DNA of 64,000 nt. Origin: Eutypella sp. D-1 (taxonomy: Eukaryota > Ascomycota > Sordariomycetes > Xylariales > Diatrypaceae). The DNA lies in assembly GCA_023313575.1 (NCBI GenBank), contig JAJTTP010000018.1:558001-622000 (forward strand), written 5' to 3'. A model generated the notes under the pieces. The model did not search any database. It had not been told where the DNA came from and saw only the letters and a list, made by a program, of their open reading frames with translations. A program made the position numbers and the translations under genes. Below, one piece after another: positions 1-11,841 of the stretch. Every line of letters starts with the position of its first letter. The stretch's first letter is position 1.

Positions 1-1
1 T

Positions 2-316
2 CAACCTCAGCAGCAATCTCAGTACCAACCGCAGGCGCATCAGCCCCAGCCGCAGTCCCAGCAACCGAGCTTCAACTTTCCCTTCGGACAGACCCCACAG
101 TTCCCCTTCCCCTGGCCGCCGAACCTGGCAGGCCTCCCGCCACCGCCGCCGCCACCAATCCCGCTGCCTCCGCAGTTCACGGGACAGCAGCAGCAGCAGC
201 AGCAGGCGGCCGGTACCGGCATGTTCTTCAACCCGGCCTTCTACAGCGCAGGCGCGGGCGTCCAGTGGCCCGGCCAGCAGGGTCCGGGCCAAGGCCAGGG
301 CCATCAGGGAAGGTAG
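2..316 (+). CDS. 3' end of a Gln/Pro-rich protein, partial (5' end outside window)
   Basis: An open frame enters from the left edge and ends at a TAG at 314-316, giving the last 104 residues of a protein. The piece is strongly biased: Gln/Pro-rich at the start, then a segment rich in Phe, Pro and Trp, a run of seven prolines, a run of seven glutamines (CAG repeat near 184-207) and a Gly/Gln-rich tail. No domain is recognisable. Such tails are common in fungal transcription factors and RNA-binding proteins, but which family this belongs to cannot be said without the upstream part. The codon-like composition and the clean stop favour a real C-terminus over a chance frame. Confidence 0.55.
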   Translation, partial: QPQQQSQYQPQAHQPQPQSQQPSFNFPFGQTPQFPFPWPPNLAGLPPPPPPPIPLPPQFTGQQQQQQQAAGTGMFFNPAFYSAGAGVQWPGQQGPGQGQGHQGR

Positions 317-3300
317 AGAGAGAGGTACTATCCAGGAAGATGGTGGCAGTGGGACGAAGCAAATCACTACATCAGCCGCGGTTGTTTAATGGTAATTTTA
401 AATAATGGGCTCTCGGGGATGTCCCGTAGCCCCCTCGCATAGCCTGGCGCATTGGCTTAGTGCTTCAATGTCTAGTACAAGCAATAGCATATCATAATAC
501 GACGTTGTTAATTATAAACTTCCGGGAATACCGTATGCTCGTCTCCCCCGAAGGAAACTTTACTTTGGTATCCGTCACACTAGTGTCATGTTTTCAAGTG
601 CTCCTTCCCACGTGTTGATGACTCTGGGACTTACCCATCTAACCTGAACAGATGGTAAGTTGATCAGTGCATATTATCGGAGGACTCCATAACCGCGATG
701 TGTGGCCAGCTCTAGATTTTTATACCCCGAAACTGTGCTTGGAATTCTTATCACCGTGAAACATGTTACGGATGCGGGGTTGAGCACTGGAAGCGTCGCT
801 TTCTCCCATCAGGGTATCTGTTCACTCAACTCAGTATATCTATCCCACCGCATTCTGGTCGATTGTGATAGTTCCTCGATCCTCCTATTCATATAACCCT
901 AACCTAACCCAAAGTCCGAAGAGCTACGTATAACCCAGTACCAGAGTTAATGGGACCGAGGCTTGTCTAAGAGCAAGCGCAGCAGAGTACAAATCATCGC
1001 AGGCATATTACATACATTACATTGGGCGGGTAACATCCTCTCCTCTTTCTCAAATTTACACAAGCCTGTTTCAATATCAAAGCTATCGGAATCGAATATC
1101 CTGCGAAGAGGGTTGACTATGCTTCTATAACTTGCCCACGGGGCTTCGACCGTAAACAGCGAAGCGTAAGAAGGGAAGTGATATAACAAGTTTATTGAAT
1201 CAAAATCGGCCTTCTGGTTACGCGCTACCACCCTGTATGGAACGGCGCAGGGAGACGCGTCGCGAAGTGTCATGCCATTCTCGTTTAACTATCCATCATA
1301 ATACTAGATAGATACTACATACTTCGCTACCTATCCCATCGCATGAATCCGGTATTTACTCACACGTGATGCATGCGTTATCACGGCTTATAGTACAAGT
1401 ACATACACAGAGCTCGACCAAGACAACGTACATACATACACACATACTCACATACAAACGAACGAAAAGGAAAAACAAAGCAAAAACATGCCATATCTAA
1501 TTCGTTATTTCTCGCGGGATCTTCCCGCTGATTGCCGTGCCACTACCATGACGTGATGTTCGGGGCCGCCGCCATAACCGCACGTTGGCCAAAGCCCTCA
1601 TTTCGAAACGGTTTCATATCCAAGAAAAAGAAGAAGAAAAAAAGATACGGGAAAGGAGAAGGCCGGCAGAGCCGGATGGATGGAAAAGCCATGAAGTAAC
1701 AACACATTGGATGTATGTATATATGTACACACACGGGCACCGGTGCGAAAAAAAGAACGACGTTAGGTATTAGTTATCATGGTGTAAAGTTACACATGTA
1801 TGCATGTAGATATATACACACAGACAAATATCCCTAGACCGCCTTGATCGAGAAGATGAAGGTGTATGTTAGCAAACGGCCGAAAAGAAGCCATCATCGC
1901 ATGCTGTGTTACGTGTGTAAGGTTATCAGGCTATCTACTTGAGAGAAGTTGTCGCGAAACCGCCCGCTATCTCGCGCAACTCGAGTTAACTGAGACAGAC
2001 ATGCGTATGACACGACATGGTGATAGTAGCCGGCCGGTATTGACTCGCCGGGGGATATATATCTGCGCGAAACCCCCTTGCTTTATAACTCTTTCCAGCC
2101 TATCTACCGTGTACATACTCTAACGAGTGCAGGTGGTTGGCAGATGGTTGGGACGTGAGTAAGATACGAAGCTTGGAAGGGCCCGGTTATCTCTCGATGC
2201 AAACCCGGGTGTTGCGGCCGGTGTACAGCGGCTGAAGGGCTAGAAAACCCGCCTTGCTTTGGTGGCTTTTTTTTCAGGCCTGCAGCTGCAGCTGCAGCTT
2301 GCAGATGACGGCGGCGCGCCAGGTTTTCTTCTTCTGCTTCCAAAACTTTGCAGACCGGGGGGATCCTTTCCGGATAGGCGGGATTTGAGGATAGCGTCCT
2401 CTGTCGCATGTTTATCGTTTAATACTTAAATATACTTACATGACTGGTGTTTTCAGCTGTTTGTATGTAGGTCTCGAACACGTACTGGTAGGCACGTAAC
2501 CAGATTGCTAACGTATCTTAGACTAAGGGGTATCTAGTAAAGTGACGGATGGCAGGGAGGGATGCATGTAAAAAGCTATGCGAAGTTTTTATCTGTCCTT
2601 CACCATCTCGCTGTCAAGCCCAGATAGTAATAGTATTCATTGCCAAGGGGGAGAAAGTGACGTCGGGGCCTTGCCGGACTCTCATTCCCTATGACGCATA
2701 TAGCTCCAACATCCTACCTTACCAAGCCTACATACATAACACACAGTAGACTCATGCAACTCATGGGAAAGGGTAAACCAACCAGATCAACAACTTGACA
2801 ACTTCATCGCGCGAGAGAAAAAACCCGAACGGGCGGAGACGGGCGCGTCGGTGGCCCAAGACAGGCTGGATGGCCGTGGAGATGAAATGGTGATCGGCCC
2901 GGGCGTTCGGCTGGGGACCGCTTTGGGAGAAGCTTGGCAGCGCGCCGCCTGTCGAGGCTGTTTGGTTGTTGGTTGACAATTGGCTGGCAGGCCTTTTCTT
3001 GGCCTGGGGCCTGGAAAATAAGAGCACGGGCCAATGGCGTTGGCATAAAACGCAGGCTCGGTCGTTTCAGATGCGAGCCACTTCCGGTAGTTCTCTCCAT
3101 CTGCGGGCCCCATCTGCTGGCCCCCATTCTCACTTTCGCTCTATACATACTCCTCCTCCGTACTTATACAGGTAGTGAACGATCTCGCGAGGCCACGATG
3201 CTAATGCCAGGCATACCGACACCGACGCAGTACCAGGTAATTACAGAACACAATACATGGTTTGTATGTACGTCTCGGTGTGATGTGATGTGTAGGATGA

Positions 3301-4948
3301 ATATGGTGTGGCGCATGCAGTAAATGATAAAATGAGACGAGGTGTATAGACTGGCTGGTTTAGTAAGTTGACTAGGTAGTTTAGCTGGTGAAATACTATA
3401 AATCGAAGCTGTTGGTAGGCCTGTCAACCGGTCGATCATTTATGACATTTCATAACTTATGGAGATGTTGTTGGCTGCCGCTAGAACCTTCATGGCAGCG
3501 CATGGTAGATGAACATTGATGCCACCCCATCAAGCCCATTAGGCCCGATTTGGCCGCCACTTTGGTTGTATGTATAATCCGGAGAAGTTCCAATGGAGGT
3601 TGCCAATTGCCCACTTGCGCATCTCTCATTCAGCCATTCAGCCATTTATTCGCCAGTTGGAACGATTGGGTGTGATAACGTTTATGCAAGCCCTCGAGGG
3701 ATGCAATTTTGAACCAATTAATGGGTGAGAGGGGGTTTGGGTTGTGAGGGGTGGTAACTCGATCCTTGACGCAACTAATCTCGCGTACCTGGATGCTCCA
3801 TATACGAGAAACTTCCATCCAATCACACGGGCGCTTCTTGTTTCTACCCCTGAAATCATGCTTCTCGTTCCTGACTAGTGATGTAAGGCTCAGCCAATAA
3901 GAAGAGAAATCGCGCAGGTTTGGGTGGAGCTTCTGCACCGTTGACAGGGACAACCTCACTGCACCTTGCATACAACAAAAGCCACTGCTCCTGAAAAGGT
4001 CAGTAGTATGTAGTAAGGAAAAAAACATCAGATGAAAGGAGGACAGACATTAAGAGCCAGCTTGGGAGTAGATTGTAAAGTGCTTACGTCTACAGAGTAC
4101 AAACAAGTAGTGGATTGTGGTGGGTTGAATGAAGTCCATACCCCTCTCTGCCTCATCTGATCACCACTTATTCCTATCTATGTACCATCTCAAGCTTTTT
4201 GAAAGGGGAACACATCCTGGCTCCACGTGGTCTGTTATGTTATGATCCATGATCTGGTTGGAATTTAGGCTATCCAATTTGTTGATTGTCAAATTCGTTT
4301 GTCAGTGAAATCTAGTGAACTACTGTGATGGAAAATTCATTATGACGACAAGGGGGAACGGTGATTTATATTAAAATGTTTCTCATGCCATCGTCGGCTG
4401 GTCTGGCGCGACCACTTAGGTACATATGTACTTAGGATCCATGTCTGGGTAGGTGCACTCTGTGGGCATCTAGGAGGTACCGCTCTAGTATGAAGTACGG
4501 AAACAGCTCTGAAGTAAGCATTCACCTATGGACTGTGCTGTATTGGGTACGTGCGTGATAACTGAAACTGGTAGGGCAAGATCAAGTGCAAGGTACAATT
4601 CCCACATTGTTGTATGTAGCCTACTCTAATATAGGTACCTCAAGTTAATGGAAGAGAACAACCTCGGGAGGGGAGGGGAGGAACTACACTAATCCCCCTC
4701 CTCTGCTATTTGCAATTATTATCTATTACCCGAGTAGGAAAGGACAAATAGAAGGCTGCCCTAGAGCTCTGGGCTTATATACTTGATTTGGCGTGGCTTG
4801 TTTTTAACCTGCATGAACTAATTGAAAACAAGTAGCCAATTTTGGAACTTATGTGCGTACTATGGGATGGCTCTTTCCTGTTTCCCTCTCCAGATTCTCA
4901 CTTGGGCCACTCGTTCCTACCCGGTATGCCCGCTTATGCTGCTATGCC

Positions 4949-4970
4949 ATGTATGTATGTATGTATGTGT
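4949..4970. repeat. ATGT microsatellite
   Basis: About five tandem copies of the tetranucleotide ATGT in non-coding DNA upstream of the SH3 protein gene. It is a simple slippage repeat with no visible function. Confidence 0.8.
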
Positions 4971-5039
4971 GCCCTTTGGTTGCACTTACCCTACCTACCT
5001 AGGGCAGGTAGATACGGGCAGGTAAGTACTACCCACAGC

Positions 5040-5240
5040 CACATCTCCATCTCTGCCGTCTATTCCTTCTTTTTCCCACCCTCCCTCTCTTTCTCCTTTT
5101 TCACTCTTTACCCTCTCACCACCCTCCCATCCGTCATCCTTCCCTCCCTTCGAGAATAGGGTTTTCTTTCCCCACAAGCGGATTGATCCCTTCTCATTAC
5201 ATTCTTTTTTTGTAGCCCATCGTTGGTTTTTTTACATTCG
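5040..5240 (+). promoter_or_regulatory. CT-rich promoter/leader tract of the SH3 membrane protein gene
   Basis: Roughly 200 bases dominated by C and T on the coding strand, 300-500 bases ahead of the ATG at 5539. CT blocks of this kind lie at or just upstream of transcription starts in many ascomycete genes. The role is inferred from position and composition only. Confidence 0.35.
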
Positions 5241-5538
5241 CTCTCTTTTCTACCACACGGGCCTCAACGGCTTTTCCCGACAGGAAATAGCCTGAGATTC
5301 CACCAGGACGACAATAACAATAACGAAGTGTGGCAGCCACAACGACGACAACGACGACGCTCTTGAGCGCATTACTTTCCCTTTGACTATCGACGACGAC
5401 GATATCACGCCTTCCATTATTTTGACAAGATATACCCCCATTGCCGGCGAAAAAGTCGAGTAGTGGTAAACAAACAGTCTTGATAAGACTGGATTGTCGC
5501 GTAGGATTTTATGAGGTGATACGAACTTAGTCGCCACG

Positions 5539-7706
5539 ATGAGACACCATAGACACCTGCATGAAAGGCAGGATTGGAAGGGAGGATGGAATCAATTCGT
5601 TGGCGATGTGGAGGATAAGGCAAATGATGTCAAGAATTTCTTCCAGGATGATAAACCGACCCCGGCAGTGGTAGCAAAGGCCGCCGAACCTTCGACCGTT
5701 TACCACACCGTTTATAAGACCATGTCGAAGACTTTTGAGGGTGAGATTGCCGGTTGGTCTACAGTTGGCGCTGCAGCCGCGCCCGAAACCGAGGTCAACC
5801 AACCCAAGGCGCAGCCCACTCCGCCACCGCAAGCGAAGTCGCCGGATAATGATGACAATGACGGCGGTAAGAACGATGACGATACTTTCACCGTCGCCGC
5901 CAACGAGAACACGGAAAAGCCAGGCCCGAAAGCCACAGACGGGCCGCAGATCCTTGCGACGGCCGAATCGCAAATTAACACCGCCAAGCCCACTCAACAA
6001 ACCCTGGAGTCGTTGCCCGAATCCCTTGTGCCGACTAACACGAAAGGTCTCGGCGATCACACGACCCTAGCAGTGGCCACGGACAACCGAGAGATCCCGA
6101 CTCAGGCTACTACCCCTACTGCCGATGGTTCCGATGCTACGGCCATTCTCGGTGCGACGAGCAGTGCTACTGCGTCTTCCGATGCTAATGCCGATTCCGA
6201 TGCAGCGACGACCAGCGCGGGGGCCAAAGCCGGTATTGCTTTCGGTGTGCTCGGAGGAGTTCTTGTTGTCGGTCTTCTAGTTTGGTTCTTATTCAATAAG
6301 CGCAAGAGTCAGATGGAGAAAAATCAACGCGTGGAGGATGACGAAAAGATTAACGGAGCATTTGGTGGTCAACCCCAGATGCAGGAGCGTCCCGAGCGTC
6401 CCGCATCAGTCCAGACCGCGCGCACTGATGCGACAGCCCCGCAACTGAGCCTGCGCCCGGTTACGCAGTTCAACCCTACCTTCGGTGAGCGCCGCTCTAG
6501 TCGAGGCGCTGCCATGGCCCTGAATATCGCCGCTGCCAACCAAGGTGGCACCGAGAGAGGTCCACCTACGAGCAACAGCTTGTGGGAGCGACCCGCTACC
6601 GGGAACAGCAACCATCAGGATAACCCCTTCAGGGACAACGCCGGGAACGTCTCTCCTGCTAACCAACCTAACAATCCCTTTGATGCTCCCGAAAATGTTG
6701 TCGGCATGGCTACCTCGACCCCTCCGCAATCATCTCCAGTTGGTACTGCGATGACCTCCGATAATGGACCTGCTGTTGGCGTTGCTGCCGCCACCGCGGG
6801 CGCTGCTGCCGCTGCTGGCCTGATCCGCAAAACTTCGATCCGGAAGGACGCCCCTGCCCCCTTGGACTTGACTCTCCCTCACCCTATGTCTCCCGTGCCC
6901 CCTAGCCCGGCTGGCACTGAATTCAGTCAGAGCGAAATGTCACCCGGCCAGAGCCCCGGCCCGTCCGATGGTGCCGCCGCTATCGCCGCGGCAGGCGGTC
7001 CTGCCCAGACCCTTGTCCACCGAGTACAACTGGATTTCAAGCCTACATTGGAAGATGAGATGGAGCTGAAGAGTGGAATGCTCGTGCGTCTTCTGCACGA
7101 ATATGATGATGGTTGGGTAAGTTTTCCATATGAATTAACTAAATGCATGTGACATTGTGCTGACTCGCGCAGGCCTTGTGTATCCGACTCGACCGTTCTA
7201 AGCAAGGTGTCGTGCCGCGAACTTGCCTGTCCACTCGGCCTGTCAAGCCACGACCCGCTGGCGCACCCCGCAGTGGCCCTCCCATCAACCCGAGTAGTCC
7301 TGGCCCCCACGGTCCTCCACGCGGCCCGCCTCGAGGCCCTCCACGAGGCCCTCCCGGCCCTCCCGGCATGCGGCCCATGCGTCCCATGAGCCCTGGGGGT
7401 CGTCCTCAGTCTCCTGCTGGCATGCGACCGCACTCACCAGCCGGTGGCCCGCCCATGAGTCCTCATGGTAGTCGACCCGCCTCTCCTTCGACGGGCCGAC
7501 CCATGAGCCCCGGTCCCCGCGCTCAGTCTCCTGGGCCCAGGCAACAAAGGCCCCAAAGCCCTAACTATGCCGGCCGGAGAATGACCCCTCCTGGTCCCAG
7601 CCCTATGAATCCTAACGCCGGAGCCGGGAGCCCTCCACAGGGATCTCCGCAGGGTCCTCCTCAGGGAGCGATTGGCCGGAAGCCAGTTCCTGGTCAAGCC
7701 TATTAA
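5539..7706 (+). CDS. Single-pass membrane protein with C-terminal SH3 domain (Fus1-like architecture)
   Basis: Two exons, 5539-7116 and 7173-7706, joined by a 56-bp intron (GTAAGT donor, CTGAC branch site at 7160-7164, CAG acceptor); the product is 703 residues. The N-terminal ~230 residues are Ser/Thr/Ala-rich and lack a clear signal peptide. Residues about 231-253 form one strong membrane helix followed by the basic stop NKRKSQ. A long cytosolic Pro/Ser region follows, then an SH3 domain from about residue 495 (DEMELKSG, then HEYDDGW, the intron right after the Trp, then GVVPRTC). The tail of about 140 residues is Pro/Gly/Ser-rich with repeated SPAG/PMSP-type units, possible SH3 or WW ligands. 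Yeast Fus1 combines one membrane span with a C-terminal SH3 domain and acts in cell fusion; equivalence here is only by architecture. It probably scaffolds signalling or actin regulators at the plasma membrane. Confidence 0.88.
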
Positions 7707-9523
7707 AGTTTGACGAAGCGGATTCCTTCACATTTGAATCCCAGCTTTAATCTCACCAATCTTTCATATCACCGATGACGAACAACTTATGAATCTCACA
7801 AGTGAGAAACCAGAAATGAGCACTTGATTTTCTTTTTTCCTTTTAAACTTCTCGACACTCGCTTGCGATACATTAAACTTCAACCGCCTTTTCAACCTTT
7901 GTACATTTTCGATTCTTTGCGCGCGAATTCTTTACAAGCACCGAGCCAGCAATCTGTAACTGGCCCATCCTTCGCATCCCCCGTACGGAAGTGAACGACG
8001 GGCCGACAACTAATAACCAAGTCGATGGGCATAATTCGGTAATTTTTTCATTGATAATTTCTATTGCGCTCGATCTGCGCGGGGCATCTTCCTTAATCGG
8101 CGTGTCCTCGCATTCTCTACCGACATGAGGCTTTCAAAAGTCGGTTCGATATCTGGACACCCCACGTCCCATTCCTAGCCATTGTCCCCTGGTGATCTTC
8201 AGGCGAATGCATCTATCTTCTATCGACCATAGAGGCCTCACAGCACCTCTGGATGCATACATGCACATACTTAGGAAGCATCTCTTTTTGTTTCGACAAC
8301 TCGGCGCCTCTCGCAGAGCCCTGGATTCTTTTGGTTCGCGAGCACGGTTGGTGCCATCTTCCATCTGGCAGGGGTATTCCGCGATCCTTGGTTTAGTGTT
8401 GCGGGCGGGAAAGCCTTCAGTGCTGGGTCACGGATTCATTCTTTCATGGACTGCTCCGGCTGGACGGATGCCATAGGGGGACGGCGGTAGGTATCGACGG
8501 ATTCACGCCAGCTGTTGGAAGAGCTGGCAGGTGGTTTGGTGGTTGGTGGCAGGTTCTAAAGTTGGATGGGATGTATGAATGAGTGGATGGATGGTGGAAG
8601 ATCCGTTCTTTTTTTGTCTTGTCTGAGTCCCATGTTTTGCGCAGTGTGTGTGTGCGTATCGTGTGTATTACCATATATTGCCATCAAGAGCAATGAAGAA
8701 GGGTTTCTGCGGCTAAGCCTGGCGTGTAGCAGTTGTGAAAAGAAAGCAATTGACTTTCGCGCGGGTCCGCTTCAAATGAAGAAATGTAGATACACGGAAT
8801 AGTATGTGATGGAGGCGATGTCATGTTGTAGGATGGATGAGAGATGAGGGCGATGGAGGTGCGCCGTCGTTGTGTTTGATCTCCACGGGTGTTTTTTAAT
8901 CCTCCCTCGTTCCCTGTCTTTTCCCCCTTGCCCGGCGTATTTGAATAGAACGGACAGGAGTTCTCTTTTCAGAGTAATAATACACCTGGTTGTATCATCT
9001 TTTATTTACGACTCGTAACGTGCCTGGTGCTTTGTGGTGGTGAGAGAACTCGTATGCACTATTTGTTCGCACAGGTTCGCGATATTCTGGGACGAGATCC
9101 GTCAAGTCTGTGCTACGCGTTTTGTTGTCGTAGACGCCGTTATCACTGGTAATCGCTATATATGACGATTAACGTACGTGGGGTTACGTCGAGGGTTCTG
9201 CATTTTTATGTAGGCATTATGTAGCCCTGGTCCCCCCTCATTCCTCAACCCCAATCACTCGCTGAGGAGGCATGCCTGCGATACGATATATGTAAGCACA
9301 GAGAACGCTAGCACTTCTACGGGAATCATGGATTAAGAAGATAAGCCACGTCATTGTGTCCTGTTCATATAATTGATGAGTAGGTATTGCTGCGCTGTCA
9401 TTACTTATAAACATTAACTTCCGCAAACGCAGAGAAATTGTACGATCGCGCATTCCAAGCGTCGTATGAATTACTGCGGGAGCCCGTAGTAAGCTGGCTC
9501 GTGATAACGCCCGCCTTAACCCA
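7707..9523. other. Intergenic region, no supported gene
   Basis: This is the shared 3' side of the SH3 gene (plus) and the sulfatase gene (minus), which are convergent. Frames present are short and lack domains. It presumably contains both 3' UTRs, which I cannot delimit. Confidence 0.6.
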
Positions 9524-11841
9524 TTATCTGGCGGCGAGCTCCTCGTCAGTGAGGGCTCGAGCCCCCTTGTTCACATCCTCCAGCGTGGCGTGTCTCTGGT
9601 CCTCAGTGCCCCACAACTCGGTTTCCACGATAGTCATCCTGCCGCCACCAGCAGGTATAGTGTCGGTGTTGTTCCTGTAGGCGCGGCCGAGGCCCCCGTC
9701 GTCCGGCAGCGGCGGGTAGTAGGGGGCCTCGTTGGAATCATCCTGGATCTCGAGGCAGGCGCCGAACTGGACGCGCTCGAACCCGTCGGCGAAGAAGTCG
9801 TCGTACCGCGCGTCGAGCGCCTGCTCCAGCGTCGCGATCTTGCTCCCGTCCGGCGGCTGGATGAGCCCCCAGGGGTCGCGGCACCCGCCGCGCTCGCACG
9901 ACTTCGTCACCATCAGCAGCGCGTTGAGCCGGTCCTCGATCCGCGGCCGCTTGCCCGCCAGGTTCGTCAGCTCGTACGGGTCCGCCCCCGTGTTGTACAG
10001 TTCCGCGTCCCCATTGCACCACTTCGTGTACACCCAGCTCGCGCCCGGACCCTCGCCGCCGCCGCTGCCCAGCGTCCGCACCGTCTTATATGTTGTGTTG
10101 CGGAACGGCGCGCCGACCTTGCCGGCGCTGGGCGCCTCGACGCCCGCTAGGCCCCAGTACTCGATGTTGATGCTCTCCTTGGAGTTACCCTTGCCGGACC
10201 CGGGGCCGTGGTCGCCGTCCGGGCTCTTCCACTGCGGCAGCAGACTGCGCCCGTCGAAGAACTCGGGCCATTCCTCCTCCGGCACGCCGGCGATGTCGAG
10301 GAATGTCGGCGCGAGGTCCAGATGCAGCCCGGGCGTGTTCGAGCTCGCGTTCTGCGGCACCCCCGGGCCGCGCACGATGAATGGCAGGTTCGTGTCCTCG
10401 TTCCAGAAGAGCGACTTGCCCGCCGGCGCCCGGTGCTGGCCTAGGTGGTAGCCGTTGTCGGAGGTGTAGATGACTAGATAGATTCGCGGGTCAGTCTTAT
10501 TATCCCCGTTATTACTTTGCGGAGATGCACGTGCTCATCATGGTGGTGTGGGGACGGTGGGCTACGTACTGTAAGTGTTGTCGATGATTCCCTTGTCCTC
10601 CAAGGACTTCACGACATCCTCGATGATTTCATCGACCGCGTAGAGAGCCTGGGCCCGCGTCCTGAAAACGAAGTCGGCGAAATCAACCTGCTCCTCGTCC
10701 ATTCGGGGCAGCCACTTCACCCAACCGCCCCTGTTGGTCTGGTGCTCATCTGCGGGGTTGAAGTTGGGGTTCCTCGGCACCTTGAGGTCCGGGAATCTCT
10801 GGTTGTGGCGCCGAGGGGGGAGCGGCCGGTGCGTTGGCGACTTCTCTTTCTGTCCCACGTGGGGCGCGAATGGCGTTATCGCCAGGAAGAAAGGCTTCTC
10901 CTGGTCCGCGAGCTTCTCCAACCTATCCAGCCTGCTCATAGTTAGCACCAGCCCCTCTGTGAGAACAAAATTCGCGTACTTACGACTTAATGCGGATAAC
11001 ATCGGTCTGGTGAAAACCTTTATAGTATACTGGCTTCTCCCCGTTCTGCGACAGGACCGGAATGTTGAAGTCGTCGATGTAGGGCTCAACCTGTTCTGGT
11101 CAGACAATGCTGGGCTATAGCTCACGTGCGGTATACGCACCAAGATATCGGCCCAGTCCCACCCCTTGGGTTTCACATCGTAATTTGAGAGGCCGTACCC
11201 GTTCATGAGCTTTCCGATATCTGCCGTAACGTTAGAGGAGGCATCCATTTCTATAAATCACGGGTCGAGCGAACATACATTCCGTTCTGTAACCCGCTTT
11301 TCCGAGCCAGTGAGGCAAATAGCTGGTGTCCTGTCCCGACTTGACCCATTTATTGTATGACCCCCTACGCGATAAGATCCGTCAGCATAAAGCCCCCGTT
11401 CTAGCATGCCTGTGATGACTCACCCAGGTGGGATCACATTTGTCAAGTTGGTGTTGTCTGGTATTTCCAGTATGTTAGCAACGGCATACGAAAATGTCGT
11501 AAGTGTGACTGAGACTGAGGCATCCCTCCAATATGGGACATGTCCCATATCGGAGAACTATAGAAGGAACTAGGTGGTCAGATTTTGAGAGTCTACTTAC
11601 GGACTGTCTGGCCACGCAGAATTGTCGACCTGCTGGGACAACATAGAGCTGTGTTGGTGTAATGCTGCGTGAACTCGGTGCCCTTGGCAAGTAGTTCCCG
11701 CTGTAGCGAGGGTTGGAAAGCAGTTGAGCCGAGGCGTCTGTCCTGGTCGTCCGTCATAATCAGCACGATGTTCGGGCGGTCCTGGGCCTGTCCCAGCCCG
11801 ACAAGGCCCTGAAGAAGGGCAAGAGCGAAGCCGATAAACAT
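9524..11841 (-). CDS. Secreted arylsulfatase (sulfatase family), seven exons
   Basis: Minus-strand exons in order: 11601-11841, 11424-11457, 11279-11364, 11141-11220, 10984-11090, 10570-10931, 9524-10473. All phases agree and give 619 residues. The first ~20 residues are a signal peptide. NIVLIMTDDQD supplies metal-binding Asp31 and Asp32, and CCPSR (67-71) is the C-x-P-S-R site whose first Cys is converted to formylglycine in active sulfatases. DNGYHLGQHR (from 309) gives the later metal and substrate ligands, so all hallmarks are intact. The enzyme should cleave sulfate esters outside the cell or in the secretory path; fungal arylsulfatases usually serve sulfur scavenging and are induced by sulfur starvation, though I saw no regulatory motif to prove it. 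Exon 2 is only 34 nt but restores the family's HNTN-LTNV segment. The substrate cannot be fixed from sequence. Confidence 0.93.

Larger units (their letters stand above)
317..5538. other. Intergenic region, no supported gene
   Basis: About 5.2 kb with only short overlapping frames on both strands, none with a recognisable domain or convincing splice pattern. It holds simple repeats: CATA-type runs around 1420-1460, a CTGCAG-rich palindromic run near 2279-2304, and an ATGT microsatellite at 4949-4970. From about 5040 to 5240 the plus strand becomes very pyrimidine-rich (CT tracts), as is common in fungal promoters and 5' leaders, directly before the membrane SH3 gene at 5539. Confidence 0.6.

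Noticed and set aside
2761..3323. Stack of five overlapping frames on both strands
   Set aside because: They overlap in several frames with no family resemblance and no splice signals, so chance in a G+C-rich patch is the simplest reading.
9590..10451. Long plus-strand frames of up to 239 codons opposite the last sulfatase exon
   Set aside because: They are antisense shadows of a GC-rich coding exon; the minus-strand sulfatase is complete with all motifs.
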